A stretch of DNA of 64,000 nt from PALSA-555 sp963731625 (lineage in GTDB: Bacteria; Actinomycetota; Acidimicrobiia; IMCC26256; PALSA-555), in NCBI GenBank assembly GCA_963731625.1, contig CAVSWH010000004.1:891700-955699 (forward strand). Reading direction: 5' to 3'. Made by a program: the position numbers and the translations under genes. Below, in pieces: positions 45,289 through 54,542 of the stretch (its first letter is position 1; the number at the start of each line of letters is the position of its first letter). The notes beneath the pieces are model-generated. The model searched no databases. It was not told the DNA's origin and worked only from the letters and a program-made list of their open reading frames with translations.

Positions 45289-45708
45289 TCAGGCGCCGGC
45301 CGCGTCGGGCTCGAGCTCGTAGGCGATGACGACCCAGCGGCCGCCGCGCTTGGCGAGCTGGAGCGCGTCGCTGGCGTCCCCGCCGTCGCGCAGCTCGACG
45401 CGCGTGTGGACGACGGCGAAGCCCTGCCCCTCGCTCACCGCGTCGACGGCGACGTGCGCGGCGATGCCCCGGAGGGCCAGGTGCTGCTCGTAGGCGTGGC
45501 GCTTGGCCTCGATGAACGGGGCCCGGTCGAGGCCGTCGCGCAGCTCGTCGCCCGAGAGGGCCCAGATGGCCTCGAAGTCGAGGTGGTCCCAGGCCTCCTC
45601 GTAGGCGAGGGCGGCCTCGGCGGCGGAGGGGCCGGGGACGAGGACGACGAGGATGACGAGCGCGACGCAGAGCAGGGCGATGATCCCCGCGACGACGCCG
45701 ATGACCAT
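45289..45708 (-). CDS. Membrane-anchored protein of unknown function
   Basis: From ATG 45,708 the protein has 139 residues. One N-terminal helix (VIGVVAGIIALLCVALVILV) is followed by an extracytoplasmic or cytoplasmic domain (EEAWDHLDFEAIWALSGDEL, AVVHTRVELRDGG, GGRWVVIAYELEP) with an NTF2/DUF4878-like alpha-beta pattern. It overlaps the upstream pterin dehydratase gene by one base. Confidence 0.65.
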   Translation of the reverse strand: MVIGVVAGIIALLCVALVILVVLVPGPSAAEAALAYEEAWDHLDFEAIWALSGDELRDGLDRAPFIEAKRHAYEQHLALRGIAAHVAVDAVSEGQGFAVVHTRVELRDGGDASDALQLAKRGGRWVVIAYELEPDAAGA

Positions 45709-45989
45709 CAGCCGGCGAGGTCGTCGACCTGGGTCGCGAGCGCGAAGTCCTTGTCGGTGATGCCGCCCTCGCTGTGGGTGCTCAGCGCGACGCGCACCTT
45801 CCGGTAGCGGATGTCGAGGTCGGGATGGTGGTTCGCCGCCTCGGCGGCGTCGGCGACCCGGCCGACGAAGGCGACCGCGGCCGGGAACGAGGCCAGCTCG
45901 TAGGTCCGCTCGATCTCGTCGCCCGTCCGGGCCCAGCCCGGCAGGCGGGCCAGGCGGGCGGTCACCTCGTCGTCGGGCAGGGGGGGCAC
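45708..45989 (-). CDS. 4a-hydroxytetrahydrobiopterin dehydratase (PCD/DCoH family)
   Basis: GTG 45,989 gives 93 residues. The signature NHHPDLDIRYRKVRVALSTH, then SEGGITDKDFALATQVDDL, is clear, including the catalytic His residues. It dehydrates 4a-hydroxy-tetrahydropterin; in bacteria without phenylalanine hydroxylase it is often linked to molybdopterin or folate metabolism, which fits the nearby Mo-cofactor operon. It is divergent from the large cyclase gene, 77 bp away. Confidence 0.9.
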   Translation of the reverse strand: MPPLPDDEVTARLARLPGWARTGDEIERTYELASFPAAVAFVGRVADAAEAANHHPDLDIRYRKVRVALSTHSEGGITDKDFALATQVDDLAG

Positions 45990-46066
45990 GCCCCCATTGT
46001 CGACCCCACGGTCGGCGCCGGCCAAGCCCAGCGGGTCGCGGCCCGATCGGCCCGTAACCTGACGAC

Positions 46067-49000
46067 GTGATCTGTCCGGCGTGCGGGGGAGAGACGCCCG
46101 CCGAGGCCCGCTTCTGCCCGTCCTGTGGCCACCCGCTGGTGGCGTGGCCGGACGAGCGCCGGATCGTGACCGTGCTCTTCGCCGACCTCGTCGGCTTCAC
46201 GAGCTTCTCGGAGGGCAGCGATCCGGAGGCGGTGAAGGCGGTCGTCGACGAGTGCTTCGCCGCGCTGAGCGAGGACGTGGCCACCTACGGGGGGCAGGTG
46301 GACAAGATCGTCGGCGACGCGCTGCTCGCGCTCTTCGGCGCGCCGATCGCGCACGAGGACGACGCGGAGCGTGCCGTGCGCTGCGCGCTGCGCATGCAGC
46401 AGCACCTGCAGGACATGCGGCGACCCGACGAGGGGCGGCCCGCGCTGCGCATCGCGGTGAACACCGGCGAGGTCCTCGTGGGGGCGCTGCGCGCCGGCGG
46501 CGACTACACGGCCATGGGCGACGTCGTGAACACGGCGAGCCGGCTCCAGACCGTCGCCGAGCCCGGCTGGGTGATCGTCGGCCCCGAGACCCACGCCACC
46601 ACGGCGCACGGCATCCAGTATGAGGCGCTCGGCGACCAGACGGTGCGGGGCCGCTCGGAGCCCGTCGCGGCGTGGCGGGCGCTGGCAGCGTCGGCGCCGC
46701 CCGGGACCCGCCGGCGCGCCCGCACGCCGCTCGTCGGCCGCGACGCCGAGGTCGGGCTCCTGAACTCGGTCGTCGACGTGGCCATCGCCCGCAAGCGGGC
46801 GCACATCGTGCTCGTGTCCGGGGGCGCGGGCGTGGGCAAGAGCCGGCTCGTGAGCGAGGTGGCCCGTCACGCCAGCGAGCAGCACGACGCGAAGGTCCTC
46901 ACCGGTCGCTGCGTCCCCTACGGCGAGGACGTGTGGTGGCCGATCGCCGAGACGATCCGCGCGGTGTGCGACATCCCGGCGAACGCGTCCCACGAGCTGG
47001 CCCGCACCCGCATCTTCGACCAGGTCGCCGAGGCGACAGGCCACGACCGCGAGGCGCCCGAGGTCGCCCGCGTGGGCCGCGGCCTCCTCTATCTCCTCGG
47101 CTACGCGGACGAGCTCGGCGACGTCGACCCGTCGCGGGCGCGCGACGACGCGCTCCGCTCGGGCCAGGCCCTCTTCGGGCACATCGCGAGCCGCGTGCCG
47201 ACCGTGCTCGTGCTCTCGGACCTCCACTGGGCTGACCGGGTGGTGCTCGACCTGATCGACCGCCTCCTCGGCGCGCTGCGCTCGACGCCGTTCGTGCTGC
47301 TCGCCACGGCGCGGCCCGATCTCGAGGAGCGCTGGCGCCCCGAGGTCGGGCGCCACAACCTGAGTGTGCTGAACCTCGAGCCGCTCGACCGGGCGGCCGG
47401 GGCGACCCTCGTCGCCGAGCTGCTCGGGGCGGACGCGACGCCCGAGCTCACCGCGCTGCTGCACGAGCGCAGCGGGGGCAACCCGTTCTTCATCGAGGAG
47501 CTGGCCGCGCTCATCCGCGAGTCCGAGCCGGCCGCCCTGACGTCGGGCCGCCTGCCGGCCACGCTGCAAGGGCTCGTGACGGCGCGCCTGGACGGGCTCG
47601 GGCATGACGAGCGCGACGTGATCGCCGACTGCGCGGTGATCGGCGCGACCGGCACGCTCGACGCGCTCGGCGCGTTGAGCGCGGCGCACGGCAGCACCGA
47701 GCCGCTGTCGTCGCTGACCCGCCTCGCCGAGCGGGAGATGCTCGAGCTCGAGGACGGCCAGTTCCGCTTCCCCTCCGAGATCGTGCGGGAGGTCGCGTAC
47801 GGGCGGCTGACGAAGGCCGAGCGGGCCCGCCGGCACGCCGTGCTCGCGGACTGGCTGGCCGACCAGCTGACCGAGGACGACGGCAGCACGGCCGCGACCG
47901 AGCGGGCGGCGCACCACTACGGGACCGCGGCGATGCTGCTCGGTGAGCTGGGCACGGTGGAGGGAGTGCCGGCCGACCTGGCGACCCGGGCGCTCGCCAT
48001 GCTCGACCTCGCGGCCGAGCGGGCCCGCCAGGCCGAGATGTGGCCGGCGGCGGGCCGCCTCGCCGGGCAGGCCCTCGCCGTCCTGCCCGCCGACGCGCCC
48101 GACCAGACCCGCTGGCGGCTCCAGCTCGCGCACGCGACCGCGGCCGCCGAGCAGCGCGAGCTCACGACGGCGCGCGCCGACGTCGACGCCGTCCTCGACG
48201 ACAACCCCGACGCGGCGACGACGGCGCGTGCCCAGACGATCCTCGCCGAGATCTACCAGCGCATCGGCGACGCGCCGCGCGCGCTGGAGATGTCCGAGCA
48301 GGCGCTCGCCGGCTGGGAGGCGCTCGGCAACGCCCGCGGCGCGGCGGACGTGCTGCGGGTGCGGGGTCTCACCTACATGTTCCAGGGCAACCAGGACGCG
48401 GCGGAGGGTGACCTCTCCGCGGCGCTCGAGGCGTTCGAGGCAGCGGGCGACCGGCGGGGCGAGGCCTGGGCGCTGCAGAACCTGGCGACGATCGCGTTCT
48501 TCCGCGGCGAGGCCGCGGCCGCCGACGACCGCCTGGAGCGGTCGCTCGCGGTGTTCACCGACCTCGGCGACTACGGGGGCGTGAACTGGTGCCTCGGCAT
48601 CCAGGCCTGGGTGCGCTTCATGCAGGGTCGCGTCGCCGAGGCCGAGCAGCGCGCCCGCGAGCAACTGCCCGAGGTGGAGGCCATCGGCAACCGGTGGGGG
48701 GCGGCGATCCTCGTGATGCTCCTCGCCAACGTCGCGCTGTGGTCCGGCGAGAGCGACCAGGCCGTGGCGCACGCCCGCGACGCCGTCGCGCGCTTCGAGG
48801 TCGTCGCCGACCCGTGGGGCATCGGCGTCGCCGGGGCGACGCTGGCCCGGGCCTTGGCCTGTCGCGGCCGGGTGGACGACGCGTTCGACCTCGTCGGGCG
48901 CGGCGACTCCCCCGACCTGTCGGGCGCGCTGCTGCGCGCCCAGCTGCTCGTCCACCTCGGCGAGCCCGGCGCCCTGCCCGCGGCGCTCCACGTCGGGATC

Positions 49001-49522
49001 GAGGGCGGCGCGAGCCCGGAGCTCGTCGCCACACGGCGTCTCGCCCTCGGGCTCGCGCTGCTCCAGGACGGCCGCTTCGAGGAGGCCATCGCCGAGCTCC
49101 GCGGCGCCCGCGAGGTCGCCCTCCCGAAGCACACCGGCTCGACGGTGGCGGTGAGCGCGGCGCTCGCCCTGGCGCTCGTCGCGGCGGGCCAGACCGCCGA
49201 GGCGCGCGCCCTCGCCGACGAGAGCGGGGAGACGGGCACCTACCTCGACCGGATCGAGCACGGGATGGCCGGGGCATTCGCACGGCTGCAGGCCCGGGAC
49301 CCGGACACGGTCGCGGCGTTCGACGCGGTCGTGGCCGGGGCCGACCGGACGGAGGCCCGCCTCGACCAGGCGATCACCCGGCTCGCCCGGGCTCACGCGT
49401 GGCGGGCGCTCGGCCGCGACGACGCCGACCGCGAGTGGGCCGACGCCAGCGATCGCCTCGAGGCGATCGGGATCACCGCGGCCGGCTGGTCCCGGGCGTT
49501 CTCAGCGGCGGCCGGCGCGTAG
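46067..49522 (+). CDS. Class III cyclase - AAA ATPase - TPR signalling protein
   Basis: From GTG 46,067 the protein has 1,151 residues. A zinc ribbon (CPACG and CPSCG) opens the protein. The nucleotide cyclase domain at about 30-205 has VTVLFADLVGFTSFSE with the metal-binding Asp, KIVGDALLALFGAP, and YTAMGDVVNTASRL. A Walker A (GGAGVGKSRLVSEVARH) lies at about 250 and a Walker B (VLVLSDLHWAD) at about 381. A long TPR-like C-terminal half follows (about 600-1,150). This is the common actinobacterial architecture of adenylate/guanylate cyclase fused to an ATPase sensor, here without a LuxR domain. The signal sensed is unknown. Its 3' end overlaps the convergent oxidoreductase by about 21 bp. 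Confidence 0.88.
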   Translation: MICPACGGETPAEARFCPSCGHPLVAWPDERRIVTVLFADLVGFTSFSEGSDPEAVKAVVDECFAALSEDVATYGGQVDKIVGDALLALFGAPIAHEDDAERAVRCALRMQQHLQDMRRPDEGRPALRIAVNTGEVLVGALRAGGDYTAMGDVVNTASRLQTVAEPGWVIVGPETHATTAHGIQYEALGDQTVRGRSEPVAAWRALAASAPPGTRRRARTPLVGRDAEVGLLNSVVDVAIARKRAHIVLVSGGAGVGKSRLVSEVARHASEQHDAKVLTGRCVPYGEDVWWPIAETIRAVCDIPANASHELARTRIFDQVAEATGHDREAPEVARVGRGLLYLLGYADELGDVDPSRARDDALRSGQALFGHIASRVPTVLVLSDLHWADRVVLDLIDRLLGALRSTPFVLLATARPDLEERWRPEVGRHNLSVLNLEPLDRAAGATLVAELLGADATPELTALLHERSGGNPFFIEELAALIRESEPAALTSGRLPATLQGLVTARLDGLGHDERDVIADCAVIGATGTLDALGALSAAHGSTEPLSSLTRLAEREMLELEDGQFRFPSEIVREVAYGRLTKAERARRHAVLADWLADQLTEDDGSTAATERAAHHYGTAAMLLGELGTVEGVPADLATRALAMLDLAAERARQAEMWPAAGRLAGQALAVLPADAPDQTRWRLQLAHATAAAEQRELTTARADVDAVLDDNPDAATTARAQTILAEIYQRIGDAPRALEMSEQALAGWEALGNARGAADVLRVRGLTYMFQGNQDAAEGDLSAALEAFEAAGDRRGEAWALQNLATIAFFRGEAAAADDRLERSLAVFTDLGDYGGVNWCLGIQAWVRFMQGRVAEAEQRAREQLPEVEAIGNRWGAAILVMLLANVALWSGESDQAVAHARDAVARFEVVADPWGIGVAGATLARALACRGRVDDAFDLVGRGDSPDLSGALLRAQLLVHLGEPGALPAALHVGIEGGASPELVATRRLALGLALLQDGRFEEAIAELRGAREVALPKHTGSTVAVSAALALALVAAGQTAEARALADESGETGTYLDRIEHGMAGAFARLQARDPDTVAAFDAVVAGADRTEARLDQAITRLARAHAWRALGRDDADREWADASDRLEAIGITAAGWSRAFSAAAGA

Positions 49523-50458
49523 CTGGTCCAGCACGCGGGCGCAGGCCACCCCGTCCGCGAAGGTCGGCGCGCCCGCGGGCGCGGTCCCGTCCCGCACCGC
49601 GTCCCGCACCACGACCGCCCACCGCCGCATCGGCTCGAGGTGCGGGTCGGCGGCGCTCGGCACCTCGTGCTCCTCGCGGCCGTCCCGGGTCCGCACGACG
49701 ACGCGTCGGTCGGCGACGCACTCGAGCAGCCCGTCGGTGCCGATCACGACGAGGCGCGGGGCGACGCTGACGGGCGCGGCGAACGTCGAGTCGAGCGTCG
49801 CGGTCATCCCGCCGTCGAGGCGCAGCCACGCGCTGAAACCATCCTCGGCGTCGCAGCGCCGGGGCACGCCGGCCGCGTCGGGACGGTCCGTGATCGTCGT
49901 CCGGCAGTGCGCGTCGACGCCGACGATCTCCCCGAACGCCCATCGGAGGAAATCGACGGCGTGGGAGCCCCACGCGCCGACCCATCCGCCGCCGGCGCGC
50001 CGGTCGAAGAGCCAGCCGTGCGGCCGGTCGCGGGAGCCGGCACTGACGTGGCTCCACTGCACGTGCACCGGCGCGCCGACCGCGCCCCCCGCGACGAGCT
50101 CGCGCACGAGCGCGCGGGCCGGGTCGTAGCGGAACTCGAAGTTCAGCAGGTGCAGGCAGTCCGCGACCTCGGCCGCCGACAGCAGGGCGTCAGCCTCGCC
50201 GGCGTCGACCCCGAAGGGCTTGTCGCAGAGCACGGCATGACCGGTCTCGACGGCGCGACGCACGTGCGCGGCGTGGAGGAACGGCGGCGAGTGGACGCAC
50301 ACGACGTCAAGGTCGACGTCGTCGCACAGGGCGGCGATGCCTGCGTCGTCGCGGGCGGACACCACCCCGACGACGCTGCAGCCCTCGGTTTCGGCGAAGA
50401 CGGGCGCGACGACGCGGGCGCCGAAGCCGGTGCCGATGACGCCGACGGTGACGGTCAT
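49502..50458 (-). CDS. Gfo/Idh/MocA-family oxidoreductase
   Basis: From ATG 50,458 the protein has 318 residues. The Rossmann motif is VTVGVIGTGFGARVVAPVFA; AVLCDKPFGVDAGEADALL carries the catalytic Lys (C-D-K-P); RPHGWLFDRRAGGGWVGAWG and GSHAVDFLRWAFGEI close the domain. It oxidises or epimerises a sugar or inositol using NAD(P). It is the last gene of the minus-strand carbohydrate operon and overlaps the YczE-like gene (ATGA). Confidence 0.9.
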   Translation of the reverse strand: MTVTVGVIGTGFGARVVAPVFAETEGCSVVGVVSARDDAGIAALCDDVDLDVVCVHSPPFLHAAHVRRAVETGHAVLCDKPFGVDAGEADALLSAAEVADCLHLLNFEFRYDPARALVRELVAGGAVGAPVHVQWSHVSAGSRDRPHGWLFDRRAGGGWVGAWGSHAVDFLRWAFGEIVGVDAHCRTTITDRPDAAGVPRRCDAEDGFSAWLRLDGGMTATLDSTFAAPVSVAPRLVVIGTDGLLECVADRRVVVRTRDGREEHEVPSAADPHLEPMRRWAVVVRDAVRDGTAPAGAPTFADGVACARVLDQLRAGRR

Positions 50459-51117
50459 TCGCCGACCCTCGCCGCCGGGTCCGGGTCGACGCCCCCGACG
50501 CCGAGGTGCAGTTGGGCGAGGAACCAGTGCGACAGCGGCCCGATGCTGACGGCGAAGAGGAGCGTCCCGATGCCGACGTCGCCGCCGAGGGCCCACCCGG
50601 CGACCAGCGCGCTCGCCTCCAGGCCGGTGCGGACGAGCCACAGCGGGTGGCCCTTCGCGGCGAGGCCGGTCATGAGGCCGTCGCGGGGGCCGGGTCCGAG
50701 GCCCGCCCCGATGTAGAGGCCGGTGCCGATCGCGGTGACGACGATGCCGCCGAGCAGCATCGGCCAGCGCTCGTCGAGCGCGGCGGGGGCGGGGAGCCAG
50801 CCGAGGAACACGTCGACGATGAACCCGACGGTGATCGTGTTGAGGATCGTGCCGAGCCCGAAGCGCTGACCGATCGGGATCCACACGACGAGGATCGCGA
50901 GGCCGAGCAGCACGACGACGGTGCCGAAGCTCAGCCCGGTCAGCTGCGCGAGCCCCTGGTGGAGCACGTCGTAGGCGCTGACCCCGAGCTTGGCCTGCAG
51001 CACGAGCGTGATGCCGGCCGACAGGACGAGGATGCCGACGACGAGGTTCGGGAGGCGGCGGCGCAGCTCCGCCGCGGTGGGGAGGGTGATGACGTGGAGG
51101 GCGGGGTTGGTCGTCAC
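50455..51117 (-). CDS. YczE/YitT-type membrane protein
   Basis: GTG 51,117 gives 220 residues with five or six hydrophobic helices: LPNLVVGILVLSAGITLVLQ, AKLGVSAYDVLHQGLAQLTG, GTVVVLLGLAILVVW, GTILNTITVGFIVDVFLGWL and TAIGTGLYIGAGLGPGPRDG. This membrane-protein family has no firm substrate. Location within a sugar-catabolic operon suggests a transport-related role. GTG overlaps the nagB stop (GTGA). Confidence 0.8.
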   Translation of the reverse strand: MTTNPALHVITLPTAAELRRRLPNLVVGILVLSAGITLVLQAKLGVSAYDVLHQGLAQLTGLSFGTVVVLLGLAILVVWIPIGQRFGLGTILNTITVGFIVDVFLGWLPAPAALDERWPMLLGGIVVTAIGTGLYIGAGLGPGPRDGLMTGLAAKGHPLWLVRTGLEASALVAGWALGGDVGIGTLLFAVSIGPLSHWFLAQLHLGVGGVDPDPAARVGE

Positions 51118-51878
51118 GCGGCGAGCCCCGCGGCCGAGTCGGCGTCGAGATAGAGGGTGGCCTGCGGTGTCCGCCGCAGCGCCGAGGCGGGGCACGCGGT
51201 GGTGATCGGGCCGGTGAGCGCGGCGGTGACCGGCGCCTGCTTGCGGGCCTCGGGCACGACGGCGAGCACGCGCGCCGCGGCGAGCAGCGCGGGGATCGTG
51301 ACCGTGATCGCCTGGCGGGGCACCGCGTCGAGGTCCGGGAAGTGCCCCTCCCCGACCTGCTGGTGGCGGCAGGCCTCGTCGAGCTCCACGACCTTCACCG
51401 TCTGCGGGTCGTCGAAGCGGGCGACGGGCGGGTCGTTGAACGCGAGGTGGCCGTTCTCGCCGATCCCCAGGCAGCACAGGTCGAGCGGGTGGGCGGCCAG
51501 CAGCGCGGCGTAGCGGCGGCACTCGGCCTCGGGGTCGGGGGCGTCGCCCTCGACGTACTCGAACACGCGGGGGTGCACGACGTCGACGATCCGCTCGCGG
51601 AGGTACCGGCGGAACGACGCCGGATGGTCGGCGGGGATCCCGACGTACTCGTCCATGTGGTAGCCGACCACCGCCGACCAGTCGACGTCGTCCCGGTGGG
51701 TGAGGGCCTCGAGGAACGCGAGCTGGGAGTTCCCGGTGGCGAGCATCACGTGGGCGACGCCGCGGGCGTGGACCGCGGCGGCGATCGCCGCCGCGGCGGC
51801 CGCGGCGGCGTCCGCGGCGAGGTCGCGGTCCCGGTCGTGGACGTGGACGGTCAGGTCGTCGACGACGAACGAGCGCAC
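51114..51878 (-). CDS. nagB: Glucosamine-6-phosphate deaminase (NagB-like)
   Basis: The protein has 254 residues. It shows the catalytic and allosteric blocks of the family: VMLATGNSQLAFLEALTHRD, VVGYHMDEYVGIPADHPASF, CCLGIGENGHLAFNDPPVAR and PRQAITVTIPALLAAARVLA. It converts glucosamine-6-phosphate to fructose-6-phosphate and ammonia, or acts on a related amino or keto sugar. It starts 5 bp after GH4 and is coupled to the YczE-like gene, so sugar phosphate entry and breakdown are co-ordinated. Confidence 0.9.
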   Translation of the reverse strand: MRSFVVDDLTVHVHDRDRDLAADAAAAAAAAIAAAVHARGVAHVMLATGNSQLAFLEALTHRDDVDWSAVVGYHMDEYVGIPADHPASFRRYLRERIVDVVHPRVFEYVEGDAPDPEAECRRYAALLAAHPLDLCCLGIGENGHLAFNDPPVARFDDPQTVKVVELDEACRHQQVGEGHFPDLDAVPRQAITVTIPALLAAARVLAVVPEARKQAPVTAALTGPITTACPASALRRTPQATLYLDADSAAGLAA

Positions 51879-51882
51879 CGCG

Positions 51883-53247
51883 CTACGCGAACTGTGGGAG
51901 CCACCGCTTCGTCGCGGCCAGCAGCTCGTCGGTGAGCGCCGTGACCGCGTCGTAGTCGAGGCGGCTGGCGAGCGGGTCGACGAGCATCGCGTCGAGGACG
52001 TCGTCGCGGCTGCCGCTGAGCCCGGCGTCGACGGTGAGCTCCTGGGCCGTGCTCACCCGCCGGAGGGTCTCGGCGAGCACCGTCGGGACCTCGACGACGT
52101 CGCGGCCCCGCACGCCGTCGCCGTCCACGACGCACATGCTCTCGACAACCGGCCCGGCCGGGACGTCGGCCACCTGCGCGGCGTTCGGGATGTTGAGCGG
52201 GAACCAGCCGGGCAGGTTCTCGAGCAGGCACATGATCACCGGCGCGACCATCTCGCCCGAGGGCATGTCGGTGACGCTCGGCGCGGCGAGGAGCTCGTCG
52301 AGCTCGTCCAGGTAGTGGGCCTGGCTGGCCTCGCGGTCCTCGATCGTCGTGAGGTGCACGCCCCACCGCTCGCCCCAGCCCGACGCCTCGGTGAGGAAGC
52401 CGGCGAAGAACTCGACGAGGTGCCGGTCCCCCGCGGCGGGCAGCGCGCCGAAGCGGCGGAACAGCTCGAGCTTCACCCGGTGGTGGGCCAGCAGGTCGCC
52501 GCGCGTGCGCACCCCGTCGCCCGCGACCTCCTCCCGCCCGGGGAAGTCGTCGGGCAGCGGCGTCGCGGCGAGGGCGTCGTCGTCGAGGAGCTCGGCGAGC
52601 AGCCCGAGGCCGTCCTCGCCGCCGACGTCGAGGGCCGTGATGATCGGGAGGTGGTTGACGCCCGCCACGGTCGGGGTGATCTCCAAGAAGCTGCGGTCGA
52701 GCAGCAGGCTCAGCATGAACTGGGTGACGGTGACCTCGTGGCACAGCCCGATCGTGCGGATGCTCGACGCCTTCGTCACCGCCCGACAGATCGTGGTCAT
52801 CGGGTTCGTGAGGTTCAGCATCCACGCGTCGGGGCAGAGCTCCTCCATGTCGGCGGCGATGCCGGCGAACACGGGGATGTTGCGGAGGGCCCGGGAGATG
52901 CCGGCGGGGCCGACCGTGTCCCCCACCGAGTGGCGGATCCCGTAGCGGGCGGGGACCTCGAGGTCCAGGCGCATCGACTCGAACCCGCCGGTCGACAGGT
53001 TCACGATCACGAAGTCGGCACCGGCGAGCGCGTCACGCTGCTCGGTGGTGGCACGCGCGGTCACGCCGACGCCCCGCACCGCCGCCAGGTGCTCGGCGAG
53101 CGCCACCATCTTCGGGAGCGGGCGCGGGTCGACGTCCTCGAGGACCAGCTCGGCGTCGTGGAGCGCCGGCGTGTTCACCACATCGATGAGCAGCTTCGGG
53201 ACCCACTGGTAGCTCCCGCCGCCGATGATCGTGATCCGGGGGCCCAT
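51883..53247 (-). CDS. Family 4 glycoside hydrolase (6-phospho-glycosidase type)
   Basis: From ATG 53,247 the protein has 454 residues. NAD-binding ITIIGGGSYQWVPKLLIDVV, metal and substrate block LNLTNPMTTICRAVTKASSI, IGLCHEVTVTQFML and AGVNHLPIITALDV hold the Cys and His that bind Mn2+. GH4 enzymes cleave by a redox-elimination mechanism using NAD+. The preferred glycoside (often a phosphorylated alpha- or beta-glycoside) is not visible. It overlaps the RidA stop (ATGA). Confidence 0.92.
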   Translation of the reverse strand: MGPRITIIGGGSYQWVPKLLIDVVNTPALHDAELVLEDVDPRPLPKMVALAEHLAAVRGVGVTARATTEQRDALAGADFVIVNLSTGGFESMRLDLEVPARYGIRHSVGDTVGPAGISRALRNIPVFAGIAADMEELCPDAWMLNLTNPMTTICRAVTKASSIRTIGLCHEVTVTQFMLSLLLDRSFLEITPTVAGVNHLPIITALDVGGEDGLGLLAELLDDDALAATPLPDDFPGREEVAGDGVRTRGDLLAHHRVKLELFRRFGALPAAGDRHLVEFFAGFLTEASGWGERWGVHLTTIEDREASQAHYLDELDELLAAPSVTDMPSGEMVAPVIMCLLENLPGWFPLNIPNAAQVADVPAGPVVESMCVVDGDGVRGRDVVEVPTVLAETLRRVSTAQELTVDAGLSGSRDDVLDAMLVDPLASRLDYDAVTALTDELLAATKRWLPQFA

Positions 53248-53723
53248 CACCGCTCCTCTCGCAGCGCGGCGGTGACCTCGACCTCGACGGGCGCCTCGCG
53301 GGGCAGCGCCGCCACCCCGATGGCCGAGCGGGTGTGGCGCCCCGCGTCGCCGAAGAGGCGGACGAGCGCGTGGCTGGCGCCGTCGGCGATCCGGGGCTGC
53401 TCGGCGAACCCTGCGACGCACGCGACGAAGACGGTGAGGGTGACGAGACGCTCGATGGCGTCGAGCGTGCCGAGCGCGTCGCGCAGCAGCGAGACCGCGT
53501 TCAGGGCGCAGAGCTCGGCGCAGGCCGTCGCCGTCTCGACGCTGACCGGCCCGCCGACGAGCCCCGTGGCGTGCAGGACACCGTCGGGGGTGCGGGGCAG
53601 GCAGCCCGAGGTGCGGGCCGTGCGGCCGTGCACCACCACCGCGTCGAGGGGGTCGTGCGGCGGGAACGGGCCGGGGAGGTGCACGCCGAGCTCGTCGAGG
53701 CGGGCTTCGAACACGCTCCGCAC
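53247..53723 (-). CDS. RidA/YjgF-family protein
   Basis: The protein has 158 residues. The fold shows LDAVVVHGRTARTSGCLPRT, LLRDALGTLDAIERLVTLTV and HTRSAIGVAALPREAPVEVE (the R-S-A-x-G and P-x-x-A/V-x-V-E end motif). RidA members hydrolyse reactive enamine/imine intermediates; here it may clear 2-aminoacrylate-like products of the sugar pathway. Typical RidA is about 130 residues, so this is slightly longer at the N-terminus. Confidence 0.88.
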   Translation of the reverse strand: MRSVFEARLDELGVHLPGPFPPHDPLDAVVVHGRTARTSGCLPRTPDGVLHATGLVGGPVSVETATACAELCALNAVSLLRDALGTLDAIERLVTLTVFVACVAGFAEQPRIADGASHALVRLFGDAGRHTRSAIGVAALPREAPVEVEVTAALREER

Positions 53724-53765
53724 CCTAATGGCCCCGAATCCGCGCGCCGCCCGCCGCGCTCGTGC

Positions 53766-54461
53766 TCAGTCGGCGCCGAGCGCCCAGCGCAGCCCGCCCG
53801 CGAGGTGCTGCAAGTACATGGGCGTCTCCCACGCGCCCGGGAAGTGCCCGAGGCTCGTCGAGAACACCCGGCCGGCGCCTTCCTGGAAGCACCAGGCGAG
53901 CGGGAAGCCATAGGGCGGCTCGACGGCGCCCGGCGCGCCGAGGTCGAGCTGGTCCGTCGGGACCCGCAGCAGCACCTGCGCGTCGGGGCGCAGGTCGCGG
54001 AACTGGTACACCTCGTCGTGCCAGCGCCAGGTCGGCCCGAGGTGGCGCGTCGCCGGGTGGTCGCGCTCGACGACGTCGAGGTCGACGGTCAGCGTCCACG
54101 GATGCCCGTTGAACCGTGCGCCGACGAGCGAGCCGTAGAACGGCCAGAAGTTGCACGCGTCGGTCGCGGAGTGGATCGCGACCACGACCATCGAGCCGTC
54201 GCGGACGCGGCGCGTGATGAGCTCCCGCTGCGCGTCCGACCAGGGCGTCTCGCCGATCGTGAACAGGCCGAGGACCCGCGCCTGCTCCAACACGGCCGGC
54301 TCGAGCGTGCGCACGTCGTCGACGCGGCGCGAGGCGAGCCCGGCCAGCTCCGCGCACTCGCCGACCGCGACCGTCGCCTGCGTCAGCACGCCGTGCACGC
54401 CCGCCGGCCCGTCGGCGTAGGGGGCGACCTGCGTGACGAAGAGCAGCTCGCCGTCGCTCAT
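53766..54461 (-). CDS. ThuA-like domain protein
   Basis: From ATG 54,461 the protein has 231 residues. ThuA-like elements are GLFTIGETPWSDAQRELITR, VVVAIHSATDACNFWPFYGS, LVGARFNGHPWTLTVDLDVV and RVFSTSLGHFPGAWETPMYL. The family is a class-I-amidotransferase-like fold without the catalytic Cys and occurs in sugar-catabolic operons. It leads the minus-strand operon, 81 bp from the divergent dehydrogenase, so both operons may share control. Confidence 0.82.
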   Translation of the reverse strand: MSDGELLFVTQVAPYADGPAGVHGVLTQATVAVGECAELAGLASRRVDDVRTLEPAVLEQARVLGLFTIGETPWSDAQRELITRRVRDGSMVVVAIHSATDACNFWPFYGSLVGARFNGHPWTLTVDLDVVERDHPATRHLGPTWRWHDEVYQFRDLRPDAQVLLRVPTDQLDLGAPGAVEPPYGFPLAWCFQEGAGRVFSTSLGHFPGAWETPMYLQHLAGGLRWALGAD

Positions 54462-54542
54462 CGGGCGCGTGCGTCGCCGGTCGTCACGGCGGCTCACCGT
54501 AGGGAGGCCGACTGATACGGTCAAACGCCCGAGGAGGACGCG

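Noticed and set aside
45962..49396. A 1,144-residue open frame on the minus strand
   Set aside because: It is the antisense shadow of the cyclase-AAA-TPR gene, which has clear domains; high GC leaves the opposite strand open.
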